NCBI GenBank assembly: GCA_900321145.1
Contig: ONVB01000170.1
Span: forward strand, 1-8,151
From: an uncultured Eubacteriales bacterium
Lineage (GTDB): Bacteria > Bacillota > Clostridia > Lachnospirales > Lachnospiraceae
Length of the DNA: 8,151 nt
Direction: 5' to 3'
The notes under the pieces: model-generated
The model's input: the letters and a program-made list of their open reading frames with translations, nothing else
Told to the model about the DNA's origin: nothing
Database searches by the model: none
Translations under genes and position numbers: made by a program
In this document: positions 1 through 7,325 of the stretch, in pieces
Layout of the letters: every line of letters begins with the position of its first letter
Numbering within the stretch: position 1 is the stretch's first letter

Positions 1-1362
1 ATTGTCCTGACGAAGCAGGAGTCTGTACTCGGCACGCGAGGTCATCATCCTGTACGGCTCGGCTGTCTCCTTGGTAACGAGGTCATCGATAAGGACCCCG
101 ATATAGGCCTGAGATCTGTCTAATACGATAGACGGTTTGCCTTTAAGCTTCATTGCAGCATTTATACCTGCCATGATTCCTTGCGCAGCTGCCTCCTCAT
201 AGCCCGAGCTTCCGTTTATCTGCCCTGCTGCGAACAGTCCGTCCACAGCTTTAAACTCTAAACTCGGCTTTAAGTCGGTCGCGCTTATGCAGTCATACTC
301 GATAGCATAAGCATTTCTTATGATCCTTACATTCTCTAAACCCGGAACGGTATGTATCAGCGCATACTGCACATCCTCGGGAAGGGAAGAGGAGACACCG
401 CCCATATACATCTCGTGAGTATTCTCACCCTCAGGCTCTATGAATATCTGATGCTTGTCCTTGTCAGGGAACTTCATCACCTTATCTTCTATGGAAGGAC
501 AGTAGCGCGGACCGGTTCCCTCGATAAAACCGGAGAAGAGTGGAGAGCGGTCTATATTGTCCCTGATGATCTTATGTGTCTCCTCATTGGTATAGGTAAG
601 CCAGCAGAGTACCTGCTCCCTGGCTATATCATCCGGGGAGTTGGTGAAAGAGAAGGGGACTATCCTCTCATCGCCTCTTTGCTCCTCCATCTTTGAGTAA
701 TCTATGGTTGTTCCGTCAAGCCTGGCGGGCGTTCCGGTTTTAAACCTTCTGATGGAGATATTGTTGTTGACTAATGAGTTAGACAAATGTGTCGCCGCCA
801 TCAGTCCGTTCGGGCCGGTCTCCTGCACATACTCACCCGTTATACATCTTGCTTTAAGGTAGGTGCCGGTACAAAGCACAACAGCCCTTGCAAAATACTC
901 CGCCCCGGTGCTCGTCCTTACTCCTCTTATGACAAGCTTACCTTCACCTGCTGAAGAATCTGCAGCCTCTGTTATAAGCTCGGCTACCTCAGCCTGCTTT
1001 AAGATAAGGTTCTCCTGCTCCTGAAGGGTAAGCCTCATCTGCTTCATATACTCAACCTTGTCCGCCTGAGCTCTTAAGGAATGTACCGCAGGTCCCTTGG
1101 AGGAGTTGAGCATCTTGGACTGTATATAGGTCTTGTCTATATTCCTGCCCATCTGCCCGCCTAAAGCATCGAGCTCGCGGACCAAGTGTCCCTTTGAGCT
1201 TCCGCCCACGTTAGGATTGCATGGCATCATGGCAACACTGTCCATGCTTATGGTAAAAAGAATGGTCGAAAGCCCAAGCCTTGCAGCCGCAAGCGCCGCT
1301 TCACAGCCGGCATGCCCCGCACCGACCACCGCTATGTCGTATGTTTCTTCTATATGATTCAT
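1..1362 (-). CDS. mnmG: MnmG (GidA), tRNA uridine-5-carboxymethylaminomethyl modification enzyme, C-terminus cut by window edge
   Basis: MnmG is the FAD-binding subunit that, with the GTPase MnmE, installs the (carboxymethyl)aminomethyl group at C5 of wobble uridine in certain tRNAs, in the cytoplasm. The visible 454 codons are open with no stop, against a usual length of about 620-630 residues, so the C-terminal tRNA/MnmE-binding part lies off the window. Seen directly: the N-terminal dinucleotide-binding motif GAGHAG at residues 14-19; PCNPNVGGSSKGH with Cys48; the family signature GPRYCPSIEDKVMKF with Cys288, the likely counterpart of E. coli Cys277; and the second signature AGQINGSSGYEEAAAQG starting at residue 379. 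The reading breaks off in the conserved SRAEYRLLLRQDN segment. The start at 1362 is the family N-terminus (MNHIEETYDIAVVGAG). A GGAGAG stands 13 bases upstream, rather distant. The gene has its own promoter and is separated from the surface-protein gene upstream by a terminator. Identity is secure. Confidence 0.97.
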   Translation of the reverse strand, partial: MNHIEETYDIAVVGAGHAGCEAALAAARLGLSTILFTISMDSVAMMPCNPNVGGSSKGHLVRELDALGGQMGRNIDKTYIQSKMLNSSKGPAVHSLRAQADKVEYMKQMRLTLQEQENLILKQAEVAELITEAADSSAGEGKLVIRGVRTSTGAEYFARAVVLCTGTYLKARCITGEYVQETGPNGLMAATHLSNSLVNNNISIRRFKTGTPARLDGTTIDYSKMEEQRGDERIVPFSFTNSPDDIAREQVLCWLTYTNEETHKIIRDNIDRSPLFSGFIEGTGPRYCPSIEDKVMKFPDKDKHQIFIEPEGENTHEMYMGGVSSSLPEDVQYALIHTVPGLENVRIIRNAYAIEYDCISATDLKPSLEFKAVDGLFAAGQINGSSGYEEAAAQGIMAGINAAMKLKGKPSIVLDRSQAYIGVLIDDLVTKETAEPYRMMTSRAEYRLLLRQDN

Positions 1363-1421
1363 CTTGATTTTCTTTCTCTCCGATCATTCGCTCATATTCA
1401 GTAGATCACGAAACGATTTAC

Positions 1422-1450
1422 AGTATAAAGCTTTTCGCCGAATTCTTCAA
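1422..1450 (-). promoter_or_regulatory. Sigma-A promoter for mnmG
   Basis: On the minus strand, TTGAAG (1450-1445, 4 of 6 matches to TTGACA) stands 17 bases from TATACT (1427-1422, 5 of 6 matches to TATAAT). Transcription would start near 1415 and give a leader of about 50 bases before the ATG at 1362. The promoter lies just downstream of the terminator of the preceding gene, which fits mnmG being transcribed on its own. Motif spacing is optimal; the start site is inferred. Confidence 0.65.
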
Positions 1451-1475
1451 TTATTTTATACAGATTCTACAATAG

Positions 1476-1510
1476 AAAAACCCCCGGAAGCCTTATCTTA
1501 CCTCCGGGGG
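1476..1510 (-). terminator. Intrinsic terminator of the surface repeat protein gene
   Basis: An 8-bp GC-rich stem (CCCCCGGA at 1481-1488 pairing with TCCGGGGG at 1503-1510) is followed on the minus strand by TTTTT at 1480-1476. No T-run follows on the plus strand, so it acts on minus-strand transcription. It begins 17 bases after the stop codon of the large gene and separates that gene from the mnmG promoter. Confidence 0.88.
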
Positions 1511-1526
1511 TAGCTGGTCTTAAATT

Positions 1527-4500
1527 CTACTTAGGATTGGCTCCGTCCTTCGTCTTATCATAGAAGCACTTAGCCCTGTCGGATGTGATCTTGAAGCTCT
1601 CACCCTTTCTTACGAAGTTGACCTGGAATGCCTCAAGCTTTCTTGCATAACCTGCAGATCCGGCCTTCTCGCCGCTCTTTGCCCATCCGAGCCAGCCGAA
1701 CTTCTCTGAGTATGCTCTGTAATACATATCGTAGAGGGTTGCTACCTGGCCCGATGCCTTAAGCTGGATCATCTCCACTCTTCTTGACATACCCTTTGTA
1801 CCTGCATAGGTTTTGGTATCTGACGTGGTTGCCCACTGTGTCCAGCCCATCTTCTCAACATAGGCACGATACTCGATCTTACCGGATACTCCGGAAAGCT
1901 GCATCTGTATCGTCTCCATTCTGAGGTTATCGGTCGTCCCCGCCATATCCGACGCAGATGTACCGGATACCTTGGCTGTTGACCATGCCATCCAGTTCTT
2001 CTTCTGTACATATGCCCTGTACTTAAAGCTTACCTTTTTGATAGCGAAGGTCTTTGTCAGCGTTCCGCTATAGCTTCCCTTACCCGTGATAGTAACGGTT
2101 GCTGTTCCAACCTTGGTATTATTGCTGTATGCAACGGTATAATCCGTTCCCTTCTTAAGTACGGTTGCACCGTCCTTGACTGTTACAGCCGGAGTTATGG
2201 CCTTGCCGGTATATGCCTTTGCAGAGAGTCCCGACACCGTGCAGGAGCTTATACTCTTTGATGCACCGTCAGCCGTAAGCGAGAGAGTATAAGGGGTACC
2301 GTAGTAAAGCATATCCTGTAATGCTCCGTCGTTGATCTCAAGCTTAAGGAAGTAAGTCCCCGGCTCAAGCTCCGTAGTCAGACTGCTGCTGTTAGTCTTT
2401 CTTTCAATAAACTTTCCGTCTATCATCTTACCGACGTAAGTTACATCTGCTCCGTTTGATGCGACAGGAGATGCATAGTACGGAACTTTGCCTTCTTTAT
2501 AGAAGAAAATGTATGTATATATGGCATCGGCATTCAAGCCCGAAAGTGCAGCCGTTATAGATGACTTCTTATCAAGAGTAAAACGGTATACCTCATCGAA
2601 AGAAATACTGCTTGAACCGTCTACTCCTCCGTAGGAGCATATCGGAACCACACCATTTACCGTATCTCCGACATTGATATCAACTGCGTTTCTAAAGAGC
2701 CTAGAGTTCCTTTTTCCCTTTGCGATATCGGGAACCTCGGTCAGCTTGATATCAAGCTTGTAATTATAAGACAGATAATTAGTGTCATTTCCGAAGTTAT
2801 GATAGGTTACATTTCCTCCTTCATCGGTGCGAATCTCAGGTATATGTGTTTTTGCATCTATGATTATATAGTAAGTTCCCTCATTGAGGTAAAGCGATAC
2901 AGGCTTGCCGTTAAACACGGTATCGGACGGCCAGGGGCGTATAGCTTTATCAAATGATATTCCCGATTCATGCTTTACAAAAAGCATACCGTCGATCAAA
3001 CTACTTGCGCCCATCCAATAGTGTCCGCTGTCCCATTGTGTCGGAATATCCTTTATGGTTTCCACTTCATTTCCCACTCCCTCACCCGAGAGAGCAAGAT
3101 CTATCTTCATGCTCTTTCCCACAGGAAGTGTAATTTTGTAGATATGCTTATCGTCATGACTCTTTAAGGTTCCCGAGACATTTGCGGAAAGACTGCTTAT
3201 ATCTATAGACTTCGCATCCTTGGGGTAAGTATCCACATAGTCGGTCCACTGTGCAACAAAGGTCATCTCATCTGAAGTAACAACCACTTCGTCATCATGC
3301 CGATAAAGCTTACCGCTTTCATCATCCTTAAGCTTCCAGCCGAGGAAATAATACCCTTCACGTGACGCATAGAATGCTCTTCCGGCTAAAGAAGGATCAC
3401 TTCCGATATATATCTTATCTCCGACAGCGCTGACAAACTGATTCGGTACTTTGATAGAGTAAACAGAATCTTCTATACGGCTTGACTCAAGGTCTTCGTA
3501 ATCATAGTACTCACCGTTACCACCGTTAAAGTCATAGTTTACGGTAAGCTGTATTTCCTTAACCTCTTCCCACTGTGCCGTGAACTTGACATCCGAATAA
3601 TTGCCGTCCTTGTCTGTCGGGATAACAAAGCTGTCACCTGTCTTATAAAGCTTTCCTTCATCCTTGTCGCCTTCAAGCTTCCAGCCGGCGAATCTGTAAC
3701 CTTCCCTGCCCTTAAGTTCAAACGGCTCGCTTATAAAGTAACCGTCAAAATTCGTATACCAGAGATCTTCATAGGATTCCGTATTATAACCTTCAAAGTA
3801 TCCGACCTTCAGACCATTTTCGCTTCTCCTTGAGTAAAAAGCTCTGAAGGAATCGTCATCATCGGAGAGAAGCCTTCCGTCTATCTTATCTGTAAAGCTT
3901 CCGTCTCCCGCATCATATATAACAAGAGGTGCGTCGTTAAAGATCTTAGAAGCGCGGTCATCTCTTTTGTCCGAGCGCTCCCAATCCGCCCGGAGTATAA
4001 GTGATGAACTTATGGTGATAACATCTCCGGGCTTGTAGAATTCATTTGTATCCTTATCCACCCAGCCCTTAAAGCTGTATCCGGGCTTAACCGGAAGTCC
4101 GTCGTTATACTTTTCCGGATCAAATTCATATATCTTATGCTCCTCGCCGACAGCAACAGTTTCACTCAAAAAACCGGAGTCATAATAGCCGGGCTCATAT
4201 ATGATATCTCCTCCGTTCATATCATAATATACACCCTTTGTTTCTCCCCATACGGCAACAAATGTGACATCGCCGGTCACCTTATAGGTCTCGCCGTGCT
4301 TATATATCTTCCCGCTGTCGTCCCCCTCTATGCTCCATCCGACAGCAAAAGCTTCCATATTCTCGGAGTAGAGCATATCCTTGATAATGCCGATTTCTCC
4401 TACATTTATCTCTTTTGATATATACGCATCTGCTTCTATATCTTTGTCTTTTAAATAAACCCTGTTACCGAATACTCTTGAACCAAAAAATCTGTCCGTA

Positions 4501-5426
4501 ACTCCATAGTAACCTCGTTCATCCTGATTGTAGAAGCCTATTCTACTAATAGATTCACTGCTGAACTCTTTATCTCCTGACTTATAGGTTACCGTAGCCG
4601 CCGGCATAAATACTTCCTCTAAAACCAGGTCCCTGTCTGTCGGGATTATATCGCCTTTTTTATATAAGGTACCTGTTTCCCTGTCTCTGTAACCTGTCCA
4701 GTAGTTTTTTTCATATGCTTCGGAATCATAGAGTGTCTCAACCGGATATCCGACGTAAATGTACATATTCTTAGAAAAGAATCTGGTTTGAGATTTATTA
4801 TATTCCTCAAGATCATTGTAGAAGACTACCGTGCTTCCTTCCTCCCATATTGCAGACAATGTTACGTCCTGCGTCGGAATATAGTGCTCCATAGTTTTTT
4901 TGAGTTGTATCTCATCACTCTTTAATAAAGAAAGCTGATCATTGCTTAGCTCCTTGTACTTCTCATCAGGGATAACCTCGGGAATCGTACCGATTATCTC
5001 TCCGGCTGAGTTCTTTACAGTCCATCCGACGATAGCATATCCTTCCCTGTATGGGAAAAGAGAACCAAAGCTTCCCTCAACTGCGGAAGACTCAATGCAC
5101 GACTCAAAGTATGAAGTCGGAAATGTAACGGTAATACTATCGTCGTAGCTATCTCCATAGCTGGTATATTCAAACTGTTCACCTTCATAAAAAAGACTGC
5201 TTTCACTTCCTGAAGCTACCTTTTCCGTGATCCTGTCACCGAAGGAATCACCTGACGGCGCTCTTGTAACCCCGTCCACATTGTAGAACTCACCTCCGTT
5301 TGCGTCGTAGGTCACGGTAACCGTGCCATCTGTCTCATCCGCCTTGGCTGCAGGCATACCTGCCGCGAACATCAGCATAAATACCGCCAGTCCAAGCAAA
5401 ACCCTGTAGAACCTGTTTCTTCTCAT
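1527..5426 (-). CDS. Large secreted surface protein: InlB-type repeats, PPC-like domains, ChW repeats (1299 aa)
   Basis: Predicted secreted protein; its substrate or partner is unknown. Residues 1-29 form a signal peptide (MRRNRF, hydrophobic core, cleavage probably after AKA29). Residues 36-730 carry about six InlB_B/Listeria-Bacteroides-type repeats of the pattern YDxNGG...GYxFxGW...G(K)LYKxGD...FxAxW. Residues 733-896 and 911-1053 resemble two PPC-type beta domains (YKITLPVGKSMKIDLALSG; LEPGTYFLKLEI). Residues 1058-1131 are an Ig-like domain common in clostridial surface proteins (AYTGKAITPAVTVKDG). Residues 1135-1275 are three ChW repeats. There is no LPXTG, SLH or C-terminal membrane segment, so attachment may be through the ChW region or absent. 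An in-frame ATG at 5498 would add 24 residues but has no ribosome binding site. The chosen ATG at 5426 has AGGAG (5439-5435) 8 bases upstream and leads straight into the signal peptide. The gene is monocistronic, between two terminators. Similar architectures in Lachnospiraceae are usually annotated as hypothetical or adhesin-like; an adhesive or glycan-binding role is inference. Confidence 0.93.
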   Translation of the reverse strand: MRRNRFYRVLLGLAVFMLMFAAGMPAAKADETDGTVTVTYDANGGEFYNVDGVTRAPSGDSFGDRITEKVASGSESSLFYEGEQFEYTSYGDSYDDSITVTFPTSYFESCIESSAVEGSFGSLFPYREGYAIVGWTVKNSAGEIIGTIPEVIPDEKYKELSNDQLSLLKSDEIQLKKTMEHYIPTQDVTLSAIWEEGSTVVFYNDLEEYNKSQTRFFSKNMYIYVGYPVETLYDSEAYEKNYWTGYRDRETGTLYKKGDIIPTDRDLVLEEVFMPAATVTYKSGDKEFSSESISRIGFYNQDERGYYGVTDRFFGSRVFGNRVYLKDKDIEADAYISKEINVGEIGIIKDMLYSENMEAFAVGWSIEGDDSGKIYKHGETYKVTGDVTFVAVWGETKGVYYDMNGGDIIYEPGYYDSGFLSETVAVGEEHKIYEFDPEKYNDGLPVKPGYSFKGWVDKDTNEFYKPGDVITISSSLILRADWERSDKRDDRASKIFNDAPLVIYDAGDGSFTDKIDGRLLSDDDDSFRAFYSRRSENGLKVGYFEGYNTESYEDLWYTNFDGYFISEPFELKGREGYRFAGWKLEGDKDEGKLYKTGDSFVIPTDKDGNYSDVKFTAQWEEVKEIQLTVNYDFNGGNGEYYDYEDLESSRIEDSVYSIKVPNQFVSAVGDKIYIGSDPSLAGRAFYASREGYYFLGWKLKDDESGKLYRHDDEVVVTSDEMTFVAQWTDYVDTYPKDAKSIDISSLSANVSGTLKSHDDKHIYKITLPVGKSMKIDLALSGEGVGNEVETIKDIPTQWDSGHYWMGASSLIDGMLFVKHESGISFDKAIRPWPSDTVFNGKPVSLYLNEGTYYIIIDAKTHIPEIRTDEGGNVTYHNFGNDTNYLSYNYKLDIKLTEVPDIAKGKRNSRLFRNAVDINVGDTVNGVVPICSYGGVDGSSSISFDEVYRFTLDKKSSITAALSGLNADAIYTYIFFYKEGKVPYYASPVASNGADVTYVGKMIDGKFIERKTNSSSLTTELEPGTYFLKLEINDGALQDMLYYGTPYTLSLTADGASKSISSCTVSGLSAKAYTGKAITPAVTVKDGATVLKKGTDYTVAYSNNTKVGTATVTITGKGSYSGTLTKTFAIKKVSFKYRAYVQKKNWMAWSTAKVSGTSASDMAGTTDNLRMETIQMQLSGVSGKIEYRAYVEKMGWTQWATTSDTKTYAGTKGMSRRVEMIQLKASGQVATLYDMYYRAYSEKFGWLGWAKSGEKAGSAGYARKLEAFQVNFVRKGESFKITSDRAKCFYDKTKDGANPK
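1602..2024 (-). repeat. Three ChW (clostridial hydrophobic W) repeats in the C-terminus of the surface protein
   Basis: These bases encode three tandem units starting at residues 1135, 1185 and 1235. Each has the core YRAYxxKxxWxxW, then a Gly-rich turn (AGTTDNLRME, AGTKGMSRRVE, GSAGYARKLE) and a short beta-strand. The W-x-x-W spacing and the G-(S/T)-x-G/D...(R/K)(M/V/L)E pattern match the ChW family (Pfam PF07538) known from Clostridium acetobutylicum secreted proteins. The units diverge in sequence, so this is an old protein-level repeat rather than a recent DNA duplication. The first unit is the most altered, with an extra SGTSASD insertion. Confidence 0.82.
3237..5321 (-). repeat. Array of six divergent InlB/Listeria-Bacteroides-type repeats in the surface protein
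   Basis: Approximate units, numbered from the ATG at 5426, are residues 36-197, 198-276, 277-395, 398-484, 500-622 and 626-730. Units 1, 4, 5 and 6 keep a first strand such as VTYDANGG, VYYDMNGG, VIYDAGDG or VNYDFNGG. All but unit 2 keep the GW core (AIVGW, FAVGW, SFKGW, RFAGW, YFLGW) and an AxW-type closing strand. Unit 2 is degenerate (WTGYRDRETGTLYKKGD, ending in VFMP). The canonical repeat is about 70 residues. Most units here are 80-160 because of acidic, Tyr/Ser-rich insertions between the first strand and the GW core. Confidence 0.8.
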
Positions 5427-5434
5427 AGCACTTT

Positions 5435-5439
5435 CTCCT
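5435..5439 (-). promoter_or_regulatory. Ribosome binding site that fixes the surface-protein start
   Basis: AGGAG, within a purine-rich GGAGAGGAGAAAG stretch on the minus strand, lies 8 bases before the ATG at 5426. This favours that ATG over the in-frame one at 5498, which has no such site. Confidence 0.85.
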
Positions 5440-5505
5440 CTCCGTTTATAATCCAAAGATTCTTCGTCTCCAAAGCGGCACATAAAGACAATGGTCATTT
5501 AAGAC

Positions 5506-5519
5506 AAAGAAGCTTCTTT
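5506..5519. promoter_or_regulatory. 14-bp perfect palindrome in the leader of the surface-protein gene
   Basis: AAAGAAGCTTCTTT is a perfect inverted repeat without a spacer. It lies between the candidate -10 element and the ribosome binding site of the surface-protein gene. It could be an operator for a dimeric repressor. With no loop it would make a poor RNA hairpin. Position and symmetry are seen; the function is a guess. Confidence 0.35.
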
Positions 5520-5538
5520 ATAGATACCCTGTTACTTT

Positions 5539-5565
5539 ATCATATTTTTACTTTTTTTTCATTAA
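5539..5565 (-). promoter_or_regulatory. Candidate promoter for the surface-protein gene
   Basis: TATGAT (5544-5539, 5 of 6 matches) lies on the minus strand, with a weak TTTAAT-like -35 about 16 bases upstream. The two are separated by A-tracts (eight and five A's), as is common in AT-rich Firmicute promoters. The leader would be about 105 bases and contains the 14-bp palindrome. The -10 is reasonable but the -35 is poor. Confidence 0.35.
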
Positions 5566-5627
5566 AAAAGCAAAAAATACACGGAAAACTAATGTAAAAT
5601 TCATAGTGTTGTTCATACAAACCAAAC

Positions 5628-5657
5628 AAAAACCCCCGAAGCGATTCGGGGGTTTTT
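5628..5657 (-). terminator. Strong intrinsic terminator after the exonuclease gene
   Basis: A 13-bp perfect inverted repeat (5628-5640 with 5645-5657) has the core CCCCCGAA/TTCGGGGG, a 4-base loop, and A/T runs on both sides, so it could stop transcription on either strand. On the minus strand it begins one base after the exonuclease stop codon and ends in TTTTT. This closes the two-gene operon and insulates the surface-protein gene. Confidence 0.92.
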
Positions 5658-5658
5658 A

Positions 5659-6651
5659 TCAATCGTCAATCTCTATCTCAAAGTCGTCCTGATAATCCTT
5701 ATTATTCTTATTGTGGCGTTTTTCCTGCCTTTTGATCCTGAGCTCGTTCTGGCGTTGACGAGTCGCCTCGAGTCCTTTTTTATCGGTAGGTACAACTGTC
5801 TTTATGACAAATATCTTATCATCTCTGGTGGACTTGAACTTAAGCTTGCCGGTCATCAAACCATGGTGCCAGCACTTTCCTACGCAGAGGTAGGAGTGCG
5901 GGGTATTTGCGAACCATTTGATTTTCTTGGACGCCTTCCTTCCGCAACGGTAACAGTAGAGAGTTATAAGATCCTTGTCCGCAACCGCCTCCATGCGGTT
6001 TTCGTACTCCCTTGAGATATGCTCCATAAAGTTCTTATGGTAGGAAACGATCTCGTCCTCCTTCTCCTTGGGAGTATTGTAGGTATCATAGCTGTAGCGG
6101 TCCGACAGATCCTTAGGATTGAGCCGCGCAAGCACCAGCGCGGTATAATATGCATCATTCACAGCCGAGTGAAACGGCCTGTCCTTACCTATAAGAAGCT
6201 TATCCACTGCCTTCTCGAGCTTCACCGCACTCTGGCTTTTCTCCTCGATATCGGCATAGATCTGCTGCACATTGTAGAACATCAGAGGGGTGGCAAGCTT
6301 CTTCATATAGTAATAATCCATATTGTTCTGAAGGTAGCTTAAGTCCATGGATCCCCAGGTACAAAATGTATAATCGTCACCGCACCACTTTAAAAATTCC
6401 CTGCACACCACATCGAAGGGGCGCCCGTTCCTTAAGGTTTTTTCATCATAATTAAGTATAGCTTTAATATGCGGCTGAAGTCTTCTGTACAGCCTCGGCC
6501 TTACATAGCTTTCGTATCTGTCGATTATATTCAGTTTTTCATCAAGCTTGACTGCACCTATCTCTATGATCTCTGAGGGCATGCGCGGATTGACAAATTC
6601 CTGTCCTCCGTAACACTGGTTCCACTCCAGATCAAATACGATATAGTTCAT
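5659..6651 (-). CDS. DEDDh-family 3'-5' exonuclease with Cys-rich C-terminal module (330 aa)
   Basis: Predicted cytoplasmic 3'-5' exonuclease of the RNase T/DnaQ superfamily, closest in style to the ERI-1/KapD group; RNA or DNA specificity cannot be told. Seen: Exo I FDLEWN with Asp7 and Glu9; Exo II TWGSMDLSYL with Asp103; Exo III HSAVNDAYYTALV with His161 and Asp166. The full DEDDh set is therefore present. The fold ends near residue 180. Beyond it, Cys233-x2-Cys236 and Cys256-x3-Cys260 followed by His262/His263 suggest a zinc-binding module. After that comes a Lys/Arg-rich stretch (about residues 290-317) and an acidic end (DDFEIEIDD). The start is MNYIVFDLEWN, as usual for this type. Its ribosome binding site is weak: GGAAG 10 bases upstream, or AAGGG only 2 bases away. 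It begins 32 bases after the stop of the membrane coiled-coil gene and probably shares its transcript, ending at the adjacent terminator. Confidence 0.88.
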   Translation of the reverse strand: MNYIVFDLEWNQCYGGQEFVNPRMPSEIIEIGAVKLDEKLNIIDRYESYVRPRLYRRLQPHIKAILNYDEKTLRNGRPFDVVCREFLKWCGDDYTFCTWGSMDLSYLQNNMDYYYMKKLATPLMFYNVQQIYADIEEKSQSAVKLEKAVDKLLIGKDRPFHSAVNDAYYTALVLARLNPKDLSDRYSYDTYNTPKEKEDEIVSYHKNFMEHISREYENRMEAVADKDLITLYCYRCGRKASKKIKWFANTPHSYLCVGKCWHHGLMTGKLKFKSTRDDKIFVIKTVVPTDKKGLEATRQRQNELRIKRQEKRHNKNNKDYQDDFEIEIDD

Positions 6652-6683
6652 AACCCTTTTGCTTCCGGACCTTCATAAAATGC

Positions 6684-7280
6684 TTACATAGCTTTAAGCT
6701 TGGTAAACTCATTGCCAAAATCCGGATCGTTCCTCTCCTCAAGTGCTTTACAGATATCGTTAAGTATCTCGATTGCCTCATTCTCGTGCTTGGCATTTGC
6801 CGCAGCCATCTCACCGATAAGCCTTGCGATCTCCTCGCTGCTTTTGACGATGCGATCGGCATTTCCGGTATCCGACTTTATGCCGTTGTCCACCTTGATA
6901 CCGTGTTCTTCAAGCAGCCTGCTTTGAGATACAAGTTCTGTATAAAGCCTTGAATTCTCATCTTTCAATTCTACCATAAGGTCAAGCAGGGCAGTCATGC
7001 TCTGAGTACGCGCGTTCTCCTCGCGCTTAGCCACCGAGTAGATACCCTTCTCGACTTTAGTGAGTTCATTTGCCTTGTCAAGCTTGGCGCTCTCGACCTC
7101 GTCAACCTTGGCAAGTATGGCATCCACCATAAAATAAGTGTCGACGACAACAATCAGCGACACGATTATGATCACGGAAATGTATGACGGATAAGCCATT
7201 ATCATGTAAAGGTCAACTAAAAAAGCAGCTATAAAACCCACTGCACTTATCGTCAACGCTGACGAAGATTTTCCTTTCAT
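6684..7280 (-). CDS. Small membrane protein with two N-terminal helices and a cytoplasmic coiled coil (198 aa), function unknown
   Basis: I do not recognise this family. Residues about 9-30 (LTISAVGFIAAFLVDLYMIM) and 33-56 (YISVIIIVSLIVVVDTYFMV) form a membrane hairpin with a short YPS turn. The rest is charged and helical, with a long coiled-coil pattern from about 58 to 185, broken near residues 129-145 by a Gly/Asp-rich link (KVDNGIKSDTGNAD). Both termini probably face the cytoplasm. The layout resembles scaffold or sensor-like proteins that oligomerise under the membrane, but no enzymatic motif is visible. A longer reading from 7409 would run through a terminator and the promoter. The ATG at 7286 is only 2 bases from the GGGAGG, so the ATG at 7280, 8 bases from it, is chosen. 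It is first gene of a probable operon with the exonuclease, which may hint at a link to nucleic-acid turnover. Confidence 0.8.
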   Translation of the reverse strand: MKGKSSSALTISAVGFIAAFLVDLYMIMAYPSYISVIIIVSLIVVVDTYFMVDAILAKVDEVESAKLDKANELTKVEKGIYSVAKREENARTQSMTALLDLMVELKDENSRLYTELVSQSRLLEEHGIKVDNGIKSDTGNADRIVKSSEEIARLIGEMAAANAKHENEAIEILNDICKALEERNDPDFGNEFTKLKAM

Positions 7281-7288
7281 GAACATAG

Positions 7289-7294
7289 CCTCCC
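7289..7294 (-). promoter_or_regulatory. Ribosome binding site of the membrane coiled-coil gene
   Basis: GGGAGG on the minus strand is 8 bases from the ATG at 7280 but only 2 from the ATG at 7286. This decides the start in favour of 7280. Confidence 0.8.
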
Positions 7295-7325
7295 AAAATA
7301 ATACAATCGAAATAATACAGCAGAA

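Noticed and set aside
352..1357. Plus-strand open frames at 352-696 and 1133-1357
   Set aside because: They lie opposite the well-conserved mnmG coding sequence and show no family features or ribosome binding sites.
1602..5321. Repeats in the surface protein as a recent DNA duplication or a CRISPR-like array
   Set aside because: The repeats are recognisable only at protein level; the DNA of the units is strongly diverged and varies in length.
5427..5498. 24-residue N-terminal extension of the surface protein from the ATG at 5498
   Set aside because: No ribosome binding site precedes it, and it would bury the signal peptide behind a charged segment; the ATG at 5426 has AGGAG at 8 bases.
5713..6342. 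Plus-strand open frames opposite the exonuclease gene (5713-6015, 6019-6342)
   Set aside because: They are antisense shadows of a gene with intact catalytic motifs; no ribosome binding site or recognisable domain.
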